From Nymphaea colorata (taxonomy: Eukaryota; Streptophyta; Magnoliopsida; Nymphaeales; Nymphaeaceae), in assembly GCF_008831285.2 (NCBI RefSeq), contig NC_045144.1, positions 16,789,858 through 16,853,857 on the forward strand: a stretch of 64,000 nucleotides of DNA, in the 5' to 3' direction. Within the stretch, counting starts at the first letter, position 1, and each line of letters begins with the position of its first letter. The position numbers and the translations under genes were made by a program. The notes beneath the pieces are model-generated. The model saw nothing but the letters and a program-made list of their open reading frames with translations, ran no database searches and had not been told where the DNA came from. Positions 1 to 11,308 of this stretch are shown piece after piece.

Positions 1-760
1 ATAGTTACAAAACAAAAATAATTTTTTGAAACACATTATAATGCAAAAAATAAGTCAATCGAATAAAACACCAAGAAGCACCTTTTTTTAATAAAATGCC
101 AAATAAAATAAAGCATGTTTTTCCATTTTTCCATTTAAGCGTGTTTTTTAATGCAAAACTAATTGTTTTCATTTTCTATTTTGTTTGTTATTTTATTAGT
201 TTTCATTTATTTTCATTTTTTGCTTTCAAAATTTTTATTTTAAAAACTTTACCATATTTTTTCCAATTTTTCAAACTCGTCATATTATGCTTGAGAATTA
301 CTTGCCTATTTAAAACGTGAAAACAATGTTTGTGACTATGATTTATATATATCCTTATATGAGAGGGGTATGGACCATGGACTAGAAATGACCAAAATAT
401 CCTACAACTAAATGGAAAATTCCCTTCATGTGGGCAAAGTTGGTATGGGTTAACAAGTTTCATGTAAAATGACCAAAATACCGTTTAACTTTAAACATAG
501 ATATATTTTGGACCTTGTCAAAATTTTGAAACTATAGTTTGGCCTTGTTCATGAAAAATTTATGACTTCACCCCTTGTAATCTTTAAGACAAGTAATATG
601 CATGGCAAAAAGATGGGGAAGGGTGTATCTCACTCACCAGGCACATACAATTTGCTCGTCTCATCAGGAAAGATAGGCGAACAGCTGAAATGATATTCAT
701 AATTTAATTATTTTAAAAATCTCACTTGGTTGAGAGGGGAATAACAAAAATGAGCTTGCA
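1..760. other. AT-rich intergenic, part of a duplicated block
   Basis: No gene seen. T-rich runs and short ORFs of low-complexity composition. The stretch around 90-200 resembles 17780-17900 (same order of words such as gcatgttttt, aattgttttc), so it is the distal upstream part of the STIG1 tandem duplication shared by the first and third gene units. Confidence 0.5.
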
Positions 761-870
761 ATCAAATACCTTAACATAAATATAGCCACTAGCATATCTA
801 CACAAATTGGTAAGTTTTCAAAGTACTACATCGTTTGCTATTTGAAAAAGATGATGCAATTTTTTATAAA

Positions 871-1107
871 GTTGGGTATTTGATTACTTCTGATTTTAAA
901 TCAATCATCATCATGTAGATTTGATATGACATGCTTTTGTTGATGTAGCAAAAATTTCATAGCAAAATCAATAGTTTATCAAATTAAGGATCCTAGATCA
1001 GACTTAAGATTCACATTGAAAAAAAGTATGATGTTATTTCTTTGCACTGAAAAAAAGAATGACTTAAGATCGAAAAAAGGAGAGTCTGATCTTAAATCTA
1101 CGGTTCT
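871..1107. repeat. MITE-like insertion upstream of the first STIG1 gene
   Basis: The segment starts near 'ggtatttgattac' and ends near 'cttaaatctacggttct'. The same start and end words occur at 18830-19025, upstream of the third STIG1 gene, and at 34498-34745 far from any STIG1 promoter. The upstream region of the second STIG1 gene (about 10680-10700) lacks it. It is a dispersed short non-coding element; its terminal repeats are imperfect and the superfamily is unassigned. Confidence 0.5.
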
Positions 1108-1596
1108 TCATTTCTTCCTCAATTTTCATTTCCAACCAAAGACGTTGGGATACATCCAGATAAATTTGGCATGTTGACTCTCTCTCTCTCTCGTATTAAT
1201 TTGAATCTGTAGAAGCATATGAATCCAAAACTCGACCGACTTTGATATGATTGGCACAGTTGTAAAGCTTAACCAATGTGCCCATATATATATGTATCTC
1301 AACATATATACGCAGAATGCCAAATCACCTCTCTTCTAAAAATCCAAAGTTCGTCATCCATTCCATCCGCCTAAACATTGACGCTTGCCAATAAACATCC
1401 AATCATTATTATATATGTTAGTAACTCAATTTGTCCTCTAACGTGAAATAGAGACTAAATTCCCAGAAAATAAGAAGTCAAACGTGATTTTAGTTCCCAT
1501 CTGCCAAAACGTCTCTACACACAAAATACAATATTGAAGTCAAAAAAAGGGTTCTACACTGTGTTTACTTGAAAGTCATAGCCTTTCATTCGAACC

Positions 1597-1603
1597 TATA
1601 AAT
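1597..1603 (+). promoter_or_regulatory. TATA box of first STIG1-like gene
   Basis: TATAAAT in the context cgaaccTATAAATtc, 87 bp before the start codon. The same word sits at the same relative place in the two other intact genes and in the promoter-only relics. Confidence 0.7.
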
Positions 1604-1689
1604 TCTTCAGCTGGACGCTCGATGAATCGCAAAGCCAAAGATCTCAAAACCTTCATACATCCCCTCTTCATTCCCTTTGTATTGAAAAG

Positions 1690-2067
1690 ATGAGGTCCTC
1701 TGTCCTTATAATGATCTGCTTGGTCCTATGCCTCATAGGTTTAAGCACAAGCTTTTCTGATCAGCACCATAGAAGGAGCAGGCTTCTTTCAGAGTACTCC
1801 ATGGACAGCCGGACCGGCTGCACCGCTAATCCGGCGGCGTGCCGCCTCCTTGGCAGCCCGGGGCCTGATTGTTGTGGGAACACATGTGTTAACCTGCTGA
1901 GTGACGGAGAGAACTGTGGCCGGTGCCGACACAGGTGCAGGTATCCTCAGTCCTGCTGTGGAGGTGAGTGCGTTGATCTCAGCCGCAACTGGAAGCATTG
2001 CGGGAGGTGCTATAACAGGTGCAACAAAGGCGATTCCTGCTCGTATGGCATGTGCAACTATGCCTAG
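1690..2067 (+). CDS. STIG1-like secreted cysteine-rich protein (copy a)
   Basis: Single-exon gene of 125 aa. Residues 1-22 form a hydrophobic signal peptide. After a short basic spacer (RRSRLLS) comes a STIG1-type domain with 16 cysteines, including the CC pairs in PDCCGNTC and QSCCGGEC, ending CSYGMCNYA. Family members are secreted; tomato STIG1 is a stigma protein that promotes pollen tube growth through a receptor kinase, and Arabidopsis GRI acts in ROS-triggered cell death. Compared with copy c it lacks 11 residues just after the signal peptide (the LVHANYG region), so the mature N-terminus is short. The start is supported by the conserved leader and TATA shared with copies b and c. Which tissue uses it cannot be read from the sequence. 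Confidence 0.9.
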   Translation: MRSSVLIMICLVLCLIGLSTSFSDQHHRRSRLLSEYSMDSRTGCTANPAACRLLGSPGPDCCGNTCVNLLSDGENCGRCRHRCRYPQSCCGGECVDLSRNWKHCGRCYNRCNKGDSCSYGMCNYA

Positions 2068-2988
2068 GCCCTTGTGTCTCGGTTAATTTCTTGGGATTTT
2101 CTCTTTCATTAAATCGATTTTTTGTCTTATTTGGTTGTCACTGTGATTGAGTTTTGTGTGTGCATGTGTACTTTGTGTCCTTTTTTATATGAATATGGAA
2201 AAGCAAGTAAATGAATGCATATTATTTCACTATTGTCATCCAAAGATGTCAATATATCACCAAAACCTCAATTCTGCAATTTTCTAGGGTTTGCATGTGA
2301 AAAGAGAACCAAGGGAAAAATAAGAGGGAGACAGAAGTAATGGAGAGAGAGAGAGAGATAACAGTGCACCTACTTATTCAGCCTTAACTTGGCTCTGCCC
2401 CTGCCCACCACAAGCGAGAAGCCAAAAGCCCCCCTTCCTTGAAGTTTAGAGCGGGTTAGCAAGTTCATCCATTAACTTAAATTGCACTCTAAAAGCATAG
2501 CACCTATGAAAATGACAGGACTTTCATTCACACAACCACCAAAACAGCTACACTAAAATCCATGGGGCAGAAAAAATATGATAGTTTAGTACACTAAATT
2601 GGATTGAGCTTGAGTTAATTACAACTTACAAGGTGGCCAAGCTAGACCGATAAAGTTAAAATATAGAACTATTGAAGAATAAATTATGGTCTCACATAAA
2701 ATAGTTGCAACATAATATCGCTCGACCTCTACTTTCTGGTTCCCTTGGTTTATTCTAGATCGGCATCTTGTGACTAGGGCTTGAAATAATGGAGTTCCTT
2801 TGGCTAAGTCCAATTAAAGGAATCCACTATTTCAGGACTGAAATAATTGGATATGCCAAAGATGGGAGAGGCCGAGATAGATTAGGAAGCTAAACTCGAG
2901 TCCTCATTCAACAAAGAGACAAACTCATTAATTGATATCATAAGGAGCTTTTCGCGAGGATTACAATCAATAAGATATTAGCTTCAAA

Positions 2989-3984
2989 CAGTGGCGGAGC
3001 CAGAAAAATTGGCTGGCGGGGCACTTATTCAAAATACTCAAAGCTAGTGGGGGACTTATATATATATATATATAAGGATAAATATTTAAGATTCTTACTT
3101 AAAAATAAAGAATTTTTAAGAGACTGACACATCTTCTAACTTAAAATATCTTATTGGGAGGAAGAAAAAAAAAAAACGGCATGGTCCGAACAAGGCCTAA
3201 AAAGCTTAAATTGAACAGCTAAAACACTAAGCATGACCAGGAAGTGTTGGCCTTTTATTTGGCTTGTATAACTTGATTTACAAATTTATTTTCACATTAA
3301 TACTATTGAATATTAGAAAAGTGATTTTAATAATTGAAAATGCAAATTTAGAAAATCGGCGTTAAATATTTTACGAATAATCTCCTGTAGGTCTCGTGGC
3401 TCACTTCTGCAAGCCTAACCAGAACAAGCAAAGTCCGGAGACTGGTTTGGTATCAACCCTGATAGAGTGTAAGACATCATCTACGACAAGGAATCTGAAT
3501 CTCACAAAAATTTCGTACATGAAAAGATAATTTTCCAATGTGGGTAAGACAAAATATGTCATGCATTTTTTCTAAGTAGGCCACATGGTAAAAATGTGCG
3601 AGACAATTAAAAAATTTGAAATATTCAAGACAATTCTTGATAATTTTCCCATGTGGTTTAGACAAATTAATTATAGACGGCATGCATGCTTCTAAAAGGC
3701 CACAGGGTGAAGATGTGCAAGACCATTTAAAAATTTTATAATATTTAAGAAAATTTTTAGCCGTCTCCGAATGTGGCCTTCTTCTCTCACCTTTTTCTTT
3801 TTTAATTTAAATTCGTGATTACGAAACAAATGTTTTTCGTGTACCACCACTCCGTTAAACTTATCATGGATAATTTCTCCCTTGCAATCATGTAAAAAGC
3901 CAGAGTTATGGTGGTTTGCACGTGGGCTATCTTGGGCTGGCCTGGGCAGGCGCCCACACCTGCCCCACGCTGGCTCTGCCACTC
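2989..3984. mobile_element. hAT-like non-autonomous transposon, 996 bp, 8-bp TSD
   Basis: Starts CAGTGGCGGAGCCAG and ends CTGGCTCTGCCACTC, which are imperfect terminal inverted repeats (13 of 15 match). It is flanked by an 8-bp direct repeat GCTTCAAA at 2981-2988 and 3985-3992. Paralogous segments downstream of the second and third STIG1 genes carry the uninterrupted site: GCATCAAA at 13837-13844 and GCTTCAAA at 21276-21283, each followed by tgatta. The 8-bp duplication and TIR type fit the hAT superfamily. No transposase reading frame is visible inside. Confidence 0.85.
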
Positions 3985-4043
3985 GCTTCAAATGATTATT
4001 CAGAATCTATCAATATTGTTCACTTATTTAAATTCAAATGATA

Positions 4044-4045
<2 letters not shown>

Positions 4046-4100
<55 letters not shown>
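4046..4100. repeat. Compound (TC)n(TA)n microsatellite
   Basis: A TC run passes directly into a TA run. The same compound tract follows the same 'ttcaaatgat' sequence at 13889-13979, so the microsatellite predates the segmental duplication and has changed length since. Confidence 0.9.
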
Positions 4101-4101
<1 letters not shown>

Positions 4102-5000
4102 CAGAAATTCTTCGACTGATCTACAACACAGATTACTTGTAATTAGTCTCTCACTCTACACCAAAAAGATGAACGGCTGAAACATGAGGTATACATTTAC
4201 CATTTGCAGTGTAGAGAAGTAGCCGACTTTCTCTTTTCTCAAGTCCAACTAGCTATGTCACGCCCATCGAAAAATCCTTTTCTTTTTAGTAGAAGTGGAT
4301 ATGAGACAAAGGAAAAGATGGTTTTGAGGGTTTCATGCGATATTCCATGCAAAGTCTCTTCTTTATGTGGTATAATGAAATAGTAAAATAAGTTATTTGT
4401 TATAGCAATCCATTGTCCCAGTTGGAATGCCCAAACTATTTGTCAAGTAGTTTGGGCTTTCTACATGCCAAGATGGAATAACATAACACCCAAATTACTG
4501 ATGAACTAAAACGACTTTTGAATGATAACAGAACTTGCTTCTCAATGAATAACATATTAATGTATAATTAATGTTTTCATACTTCGACATATTTTTGCTA
4601 TTTGAATATAATTTATACACTTTTTCGTAACTTTCCTTCTACTAAATCGATCTCTTCATCATTTGCTGAATCCGACAAAATCTCCCCCTCGGCATTCGGC
4701 CGAGGGCTGCCGCCCTCTCTCTTGCTTTTTCTCTCTCCCCTATTTTTAATCAAAATTTGTGTAGTTTTTTGGACTGACCATTTTTTTTAATATTTTCGGT
4801 GACTACTCGTTACTCATTTTTGTTTAATTAATGAATTTCAAAAATATTTTTTCTCACATTAGCGGACAACTTTTTTTCTCTCTCTTCTCCTATAAATATG
4901 ATCCAGTTAAAGCATATGAATCCAAATTTGATTTGACATTGAAACAATTATTGGCAGAGTCCTAAACCTTCACCATTGAGCCCTCGACGCAACACATTCC

Positions 5001-5475
5001 TTCTAAAATCTAAAGTTTGTATCCATGCATCCGCCTAAACTTTGTCACTTGCCAGCGTCTTCGTTGAACATCCAAATATTTCTTCATAGCTCTTGTTTTT
5101 CGCTAATATGAATGGAAGACATTAAATTCTCAATAAACACAATACTAGCATGTAAAATGTGAGCGCCGTTAACATTTTGCCAAACATTTGTGACCACACT
5201 TAGACACAATTTTTGAGTAAAAAAAAGGAGTCATAGCTTCTAAAATCTAAAGTGTCATCCATGCATCCGCCTAAACTTTGTCACTTGCCAGCGTCTACGT
5301 TGAACATCCAAATATTTCTTCATACCTCTTGCTTTTCGCTAATATGAATGGAAGACATTAAATTCTCAATAAGCACAAAACTAGCATGTAAAATGTGAGC
5401 GCCGTTAACATTTGCCAAACATTTGCGTCAACACACAGACACAGTGTTTGAGTCAAAAAAAGGAGTCATAGCTTT
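5001..5475. repeat. Tandem duplication, period about 236 bp
   Basis: The unit beginning 'ttctaaaatctaaag' occurs at 5001 and again at 5238. Each unit runs through 'catgcatccgcctaaac' to 'aggagtcatagctt'. The partner segment near 15205-15445 has a single unit, so the doubling happened after the segmental duplication or was lost there. Confidence 0.85.
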
Positions 5476-5479
5476 TCAA

Positions 5480-5560
5480 TCGAACCTATAAATTCCCACC
5501 ATAGCAATTCATGAATTGCACAGCCAAAATTTTACTGAGGTCCAAGAACATCGTCGGTAT
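5480..5560 (+). pseudogene. Promoter-only relic of a STIG1-like gene
   Basis: It keeps the words cgaacctataaattc and gaattgcacagccaaa, which mark the TATA box and 5' leader of the intact STIG1 genes, and is preceded by the same upstream sequence. No signal peptide or cysteine domain follows. It is a 5'-end remnant. Confidence 0.6.
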
Positions 5561-6219
5561 AAAGTTTTACTGACATCCGGAGCTATGTGGGTAAAACCTA
5601 CTATTACTGACACGCTTGGATATAAGTAAATGGGGAAGTTTTTCTTTTAATTTCCCGCTTTTTGTAAACCAAATCATTAAGATTTAGCACAATTGAAACT
5701 ATTTCCGAGGAATCGTTGAGAACGTCTTTTGGTAAGGACTGTTCTTAGAACGCTTGATTAATGGTCATGACCGACCTTCATCACCAAAAAATAAAAAAAG
5801 AAAAAAAGAAAAGAAGGGGTCGTTAGAAGGAAATTTTTACTATTTTACAGGAAATCACAACTATGGATAAATCAAGTGATTGAGTACCAGTACTCTATGC
5901 CTCCAACCTCCCGTTGACTGGGGCTGCGTACATGCCGCCCAGCAGAGCGCTGGCTGACAGGCAATAGCGGCGCTAGGTGTGGGCTACGGCCCCCGAAACT
6001 CAACACCAGTTCCTGAAAAACCTTACTATAAAGGAGCTGGATTTGGGTCCAGCCAATGTAGTGCGTACACCAAACTCACGTTAATGCTTCATAAACACTA
6101 AATTCAACTAAGATTAGTGTCCCTTTCACAAAATTTTCTGCCTCCACCACTGCCAACCAAAAAGGCAGACATTGGAGGAGGGAGAATGCCTCTCCAGCCT
6201 TTTTCTTCTTATCGGTGCA

Positions 6220-6642
6220 TAGGAATGTAAATATATCTGATTTGCATTGGATATCCGACCAAACATATCTGAAGAACTCAGATATGAAAAAAAAAATATA
6301 CCATTAAGAAATCGGATCTGATTTGGATTTAATAAATGGCATCCGATCGAATTTGAATATACATAAATATTCGATTGGATTCAGATCGAAATTTTTTTAG
6401 ACAAATATCCCGTATCTAATTCTATGACATTTTAAAAATTGGCAAAATATGTACCAAAATTTGGATTTGGATTCTGATATGAATATAAAAATCGGATTTA
6501 GATAGCAAAATCGATTTCGGATTCAGATATGGTTTCTTTATTCATATTCAAATCCGAATCTGAATTTGATTATGTAAATATCCAAAAGAGCAGGTATGAC
6601 GAAGGGTATATTTGATCCGAATCCGATCTGTTGACATCCCTA
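6220..6642. mobile_element. Ac/Ds-like (hAT) MITE rich in 'atccgaat' subterminal repeats
   Basis: Ends read TAGGAATGTAA and TTGACATCCCTA, an imperfect inverted pair close to the Ac-type end TAGGGATG. The interior is packed with gatccgaat/atatccaaat words on both strands. Flanks TCGGTGCA and CTAGTGCA share only their last five bases, so the 8-bp target duplication is weak. Relatives lie at 15622, 48474, 52259 and 54036. Confidence 0.65.
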
Positions 6643-6738
6643 CTAGTGCATCGGGTGGGCAAATATCATTACAATTAAACTGATCGGATGGTCTTGATGA
6701 GCAGTATGTGAGATAGAGTGAACTATAGAGTCAGAGTT

Positions 6739-6755
6739 CTCTCTCTCTCTCTCCG

Positions 6756-6799
<44 letters not shown>

Positions 6800-6801
6800 C
6801 A
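6739..6801. repeat. Compound (TC)n(TA)n microsatellite
   Basis: A TC tract with one 'cg' interruption joined to a TA tract, located just before the 874-bp tandem duplication. Confidence 0.9.
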
Positions 6802-6833
6802 CCATTAAAAGAAAATGGTAAACATTACAAGTC

Positions 6834-7707
6834 AACCTAGGGCAAAGCCTTGGGAGAATGGCAGCCTGGCAGGGGCTAGGGCCTCTTTTAGATTCTTTAA
6901 AATGAAAGTTTATAAATTAAAAATTTCAAAATTTGACTTTGGCCTCTACAAGAAGTTTGGAAAATATATTTGGATCCTAGTTCAATATGTTTATGCTCAG
7001 CATCATGTTGGCAGGTCCAGTTCCTTAATTTGGATGAGTCGAGCCAAAGGAAGTCCACTATCTCAGGACCAGTTAAGTTCAACAAGGCCTACTTGGTCAA
7101 CACAGATGGATACCGTGATTCACTCTTTTCTGCAGTACACGAGATGTCCAAATCAGAAATGCCTGTTAATCTCATACATATTTCTCCTCCTTCTTTTTCA
7201 ACGGGACAGATACCTTTAAGAGGCGGAAGCTTTTTACCACAGAAGAAGCCAAAATTTTTTGCTTATGGGGCAGTAAATATATAGGTAACAAATTTGCAGT
7301 TGGCCTTTGGACAATGACACACATCTACTTACCTTTCTAGCTTTGAGCGCTCCTTCTGGACATGTGTGGAGAGCGATACATCTGTCAAGTAAAATACTTC
7401 ATATCCACCATTTATAGTTTAGAATAGTAGTGCCCAAGATAATCAAATTGACGACTAGTAGAGCCCAAGATAATCAAATTGACGACTAGATTTTCACTGT
7501 CCCTCTCAGTCCGGCCAGTTACGCTACACTTGTTGAGAACCCTTTTCTTTTTAGTAAAAGTAGATGAAAAAAAGAAAAAAATGTTTTTTTTGGTTATGGA
7601 CCTTTGTTTCATGCGATATTCTATGTTAGGACATCCTTCTTATGTGGTTTAATGAAATAGTGAAATATGTTACTTATTATAGCATTCCACCTACAATGGG
7701 ATACCCA
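6834..7707. repeat. 874-bp tandem duplication, unit 1
   Basis: Starts at 'aacctagggcaaagcc' and repeats directly at 7708. I see about four differences over 874 bp (for example ggcctc/gacctc and tttgcag/tttgaag). Both units contain an inner 31-bp direct repeat (gcccaagataatcaaattg at 7432 and 7463). The small ORFs in it are identical in both units but resemble no family I know. Confidence 0.95.
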
Positions 7708-8581
7708 AACCTAGGGCAAAGCCTTGGGAGAATGGCAGCCTGGCAGGGGCTAGGGCCTCTTTTAGATTCTTTAAAGTGAAAGTTTATGAATTAAAAATTT
7801 CAAAATTTGACTTTGACCTCTACAAGAAGTTTGGAAAATATATTTGGATCCTAGTTCAATATGTTTATGCTCAGCATCATGTTGGCAGGTCCAGTTCCTT
7901 AATTTGGATGAGTCGAGCCAAAGGAAGTCCACTATCTCAGGACCAGTTAAGTTCAACAAGGCCTACTTGGTCAACACAGATGGATACCGTGATTCACTCT
8001 TTTCTGCAGTACACGAGATGTCCAAATCAGAAATGCCTGTTAATCTCATACATATTTCTCCTCCTTCTTTTTCAACGGGACAGATACCTTTAAGAGGCGG
8101 AAGCTTTTTACCACAGAAGAAGCCAAAATTTTTTGCTTATGGGGCAGTAAATATATAGGTAACAAATTTGAAGTTGGCCTTTGGACAATGACACACATCT
8201 ACTTACCTTTCTAGCTTTGAGCGCTCCTTCTGGACATGTGTGGAGAGCGATACATCTGTCAAGTAAAATACTTCATATCCACCATTTATAGTTTAGAATA
8301 GTAGTGCCCAAGATAATCAAATTGACGACTAGTAGAGCCCAAGATAATCAAATTGACGACTAGATTTTCACTGTCCCTCTCAGTCCGGCCAGTTACGCTA
8401 CACTTGTTGAGAACCCTTTTCTTTTTAGTAAAAGTAGATGAAAAAAAGAAAAAAATGTTTTTTTTGGTTATGGACCTTTGTTTCATGCGATATTCTATGT
8501 TAGGACATCCTTCTTATGTGGTTTAATGAAATAGTGAAATATGTTACTTATTATAGCATTCCACCTACAATGGGATACCCA
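7708..8581. repeat. 874-bp tandem duplication, unit 2
   Basis: Second, almost identical unit; its right end 'atacccaaac' equals the right end of unit 1. The near identity means the duplication is very young or has been homogenised. Confidence 0.95.
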
Positions 8582-9440
8582 AACCAAATGAGGGCAGATG
8601 ATAGACTACTCAAGAGGAAGTTGCGCGCATGGTACAGGATAAAAGAGGAAAGGATATTTTAGTAATTTATTAAAAGAAATGTCTTTTATAATCTTTTTAC
8701 TTTTTTTTGTTTTCAATTTATTTTTACATTTTTTTTTTCAAGTACGAACAAAAAGTATTCTGACCATTCACCATTCACCAGTAGGATGCATATAACCAGA
8801 TTCAAATTACTCTGCCACTTACCTACAGGTGGTTTGAGTGTCCCATATTTGCATGTGGAGTGTCACAACACTTATACACAAAGTGCTGAGAAGCTAAAAT
8901 GACTTTGCATATAGAAATATTTTATGTAACGGGACTTGCTTATCGGGGAATAACATAAACATACTCACGTACGTAGTTACCGATGTTTTTCCTTGTGGCC
9001 ACCTGTGTATATATATCGACAAATTCAGGTGGCTGGATTAAAGTTTTAAAACTGGGAGCATGTTTTTGCTATTTGACCAAGATTTTACACTTTTCCGTAA
9101 CTTTTCTGTTAGCACATTGGTCTTTGCATCCTTTGAGTTGCAAGCATATGAATACAAAGTATTTGATTGACATTGAAACGATTGGCACAGTCGCAAACGC
9201 TTGCCAATCTCATGGCCAAAACACATCCCTTCTAAAATCCAAAGCGCCTCCGCCTAAACTTTGACACTTGCCAGCGTACGTCGTTGAACATCCAATTATA
9301 AATATATTCCCAATTCCTACCTCACGTTGTGTGCTAATATGAATAGAAGACATGAACTTCTCAATAAACACAAAAGTAGGATGTAAAACGTGGTCACTAC
9401 ACAATGACACAGTTTTTAAGTGAAAGAAATGGTTCTACAC
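8582..9440. other. Intergenic; upstream region of a dead STIG1 copy
   Basis: No gene. From about 8900 on it matches STIG1 upstream DNA: the words acaaattcaggtggctgga, gcatatgaat and cgcctaaactttg recur. A similar 'caggtggctgga' block is at 22390. Confidence 0.5.
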
Positions 9441-9449
9441 CCTCTCTTT

Positions 9450-9662
9450 ACTTGAGAGTCATGGCTTTTCAATAGGTTCACCATATGTAGAATCCATGAA
9501 TTGCAAAGCCAAAGGCCTTAAAGCATTCACAAGGATATGCCTTATAGGTTTAAGCACTAGCTAGCTTTTCGCTTCTTCAAGCTAACTACTGTTCCAGGAG
9601 TACCAATCAGCATCATAGTAGGAGTAGGCTTCTTTCAGAGACTCCATGGATAGCCAGTGGTA
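9450..9662 (+). pseudogene. STIG1-like pseudogene (5' part)
   Basis: The 5' leader (gaattgcaaagccaaagg) leads directly into the signal-peptide end (tgccttataggtttaagcac), then a stop in frame (tagctag), then 'ttcaagctaactactg' and 'ggcttctttcagag' matching the spacer of the intact genes. The start-codon region is deleted. Homology ends at about 9655, where 'cagtggtagagctag' begins, a possible end of an element related to the one at 2989. The cysteine domain is missing. Confidence 0.8.
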
Positions 9663-10520
9663 GAGCTAGAAAATTAAATTTTGGATGAGGGGCACTGTAA
9701 ATTTAAATTTCAAACATTAAGTGGCACTCATAAATTGATGAAGTTTATATACGTGAATAAAGTAACTTATGTGCATGCGAAAGTTTGAACCTTGCTTTCG
9801 GATTGCAGGATCCTTATAACAATAACAAGTCAAATTCTTTTCAAGAGCTTAATTATTTTTACAATTATTCAGAATCAATCATTAATATTCAAGTGATTTT
9901 AATTCTCTCTCTCACTTTCTTAAGAAAAGTAAAGTCCGAACTGAATCTGGTACTAAAATAGGAAATGACAAAACAGCCAAACCAGCTCTGGCCCGTCTGT
10001 GGCCTCTAGCTAAAACTATAAAAAAAGGCCCAATTGGTCAAATACTATTTATACATATATTGTTTGGCTTGTTCTGCGTTACACAAGTGAGAAGAAGTTT
10101 TGCTGTTATTGACCTAAGTTTGATGCGATATTGCAAGCATGAGCCCTTTTCTTGACGTAGAGTTATATATATCCTTAAGAGGACTGTTCTTTCAGATAAG
10201 AAGTCCTGTCTACCACGCTACTGCTCCGTTTCGGTAGATATGATTAATCTTTGCCCATTGTTTAATGGATTTATAACCGCTATGTTTATTCCGTCCAGTA
10301 TTGTTTTAATGTGGGACATATTTGTTCGTTAGGTTTGCTTTGTGTCATGTACGTTCCATCCATTTTCTATGACGTTTGTGTCTTCTTCTGTTCGCTGTTT
10401 GAGAACTAGAGCACCGCTTTTGTGATTTGAAGCATAGCGATGGTTCTTACGGTGGTTTCAGCCACCGCTATAGGTTTCTCTCTCTCTCCCCCTTTTTTGG
10501 TGACACAATAAAAAAAGAAG
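9663..10520. other. Intergenic repeats shared among the three STIG1 units
   Basis: No gene. 9840-9990 (attattcagaatcaatc, then aagaaaagtaaagtcc, then acaaaacagccaaacc) recurs at 16800-16925 and in part at 21470-21545, marking the downstream border of each duplicated unit. Confidence 0.5.
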
Positions 10521-11214
10521 TGCTTGCATTCAAGTACTTTTGAATATATATAGCCACCAGCATATCGACACAAATTGGGTGGTTATAAGATGAAAGTTTT
10601 CTAAATAGCCAGCATACTGTTGACTAGGATGATACACTTCTTATTAAATTATTTTTTTAGGAACTTGGCCACTTGAAGGAAAAAAGTTAACGGTTCTCCA
10701 TTTCATAATTTTTTAATGATCCAACCAAAAACTTGGGAAAACGTCCATGTTAATTTCGCTTGTTGGTGTTCTCTCTCCCCCCTCTCACTCTCATATTAAT
10801 TTGATTCAGTTGAAGCATATGAATCCAAAACCCCAGTTGACTTTGAAATTATTGGCATATATAGTTGTAAACCTAAACCAATGTGCCTATATATATATAT
10901 ATATATATATGCAAATGCCAATTCGCATATCTCTTCTGAAAAATCCAATTTTCGTCATCCATGCTCCCGCCTAATCTTTGACACTTGCCCTTGAACAGCC
11001 TATTATTAATATAAATTTTACTACTGAAGTTGTCCGCTAATGTGAAGTAGAGAGTAAATTCTCACAAATAAAAAAAAAAACTATTAAATAAGAAGTCAAA
11101 GGTGAGTTGAGTTCCCATTTGCCAACACGTCTCTATACACATATACGATTTTGGAAGTCAGAAAAAGTGTTCTACATTGTCCTTACTTGAGAGGCACAGC
11201 CTTTCATTCGGACC

Positions 11215-11221
11215 TATAAAT
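11215..11221 (+). promoter_or_regulatory. TATA box of second STIG1-like gene
   Basis: TATAAAT in the context ggaccTATAAATtc, 88 bp before the start codon, in the same place as in copies a and c. Confidence 0.7.
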
Positions 11222-11308
11222 TCCTATCGGGAGAATGGATGAATTGCAAAGCCAAAGATCTCAAAAACTTCATATTTCCCTCTGCATTAATCCCTTTGTA
11301 TTGGGAAG

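Larger units (their letters stand above)
4180..5655. repeat. Segmental duplication, copy 1 (partner 14370-15622)
   Basis: Long near-identical stretch; for example 4560-5000 matches 14767-15205 at an offset of about 10.2 kb with few differences. The short ORF at 4602-4790 has an almost identical twin at 14809-14997, but it has no recognisable domain and is probably not a gene. Copy 1 has an internal tandem duplication that copy 2 lacks. Confidence 0.85.

Noticed and set aside
4602-4790. 62-codon frame repeated at 14809-14997 as a possible small gene
   Set aside because: Its conservation is explained by the recent segmental duplication. It has no signal peptide, motif or codon bias, and the DNA identity is equally high outside the frame.
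6815-8158. Duplicate 104-134 codon frames in the 874-bp units as genes
   Set aside because: Identity comes from the tandem duplication. The frames overlap on both strands, none has a recognisable domain, and starts differ between units.
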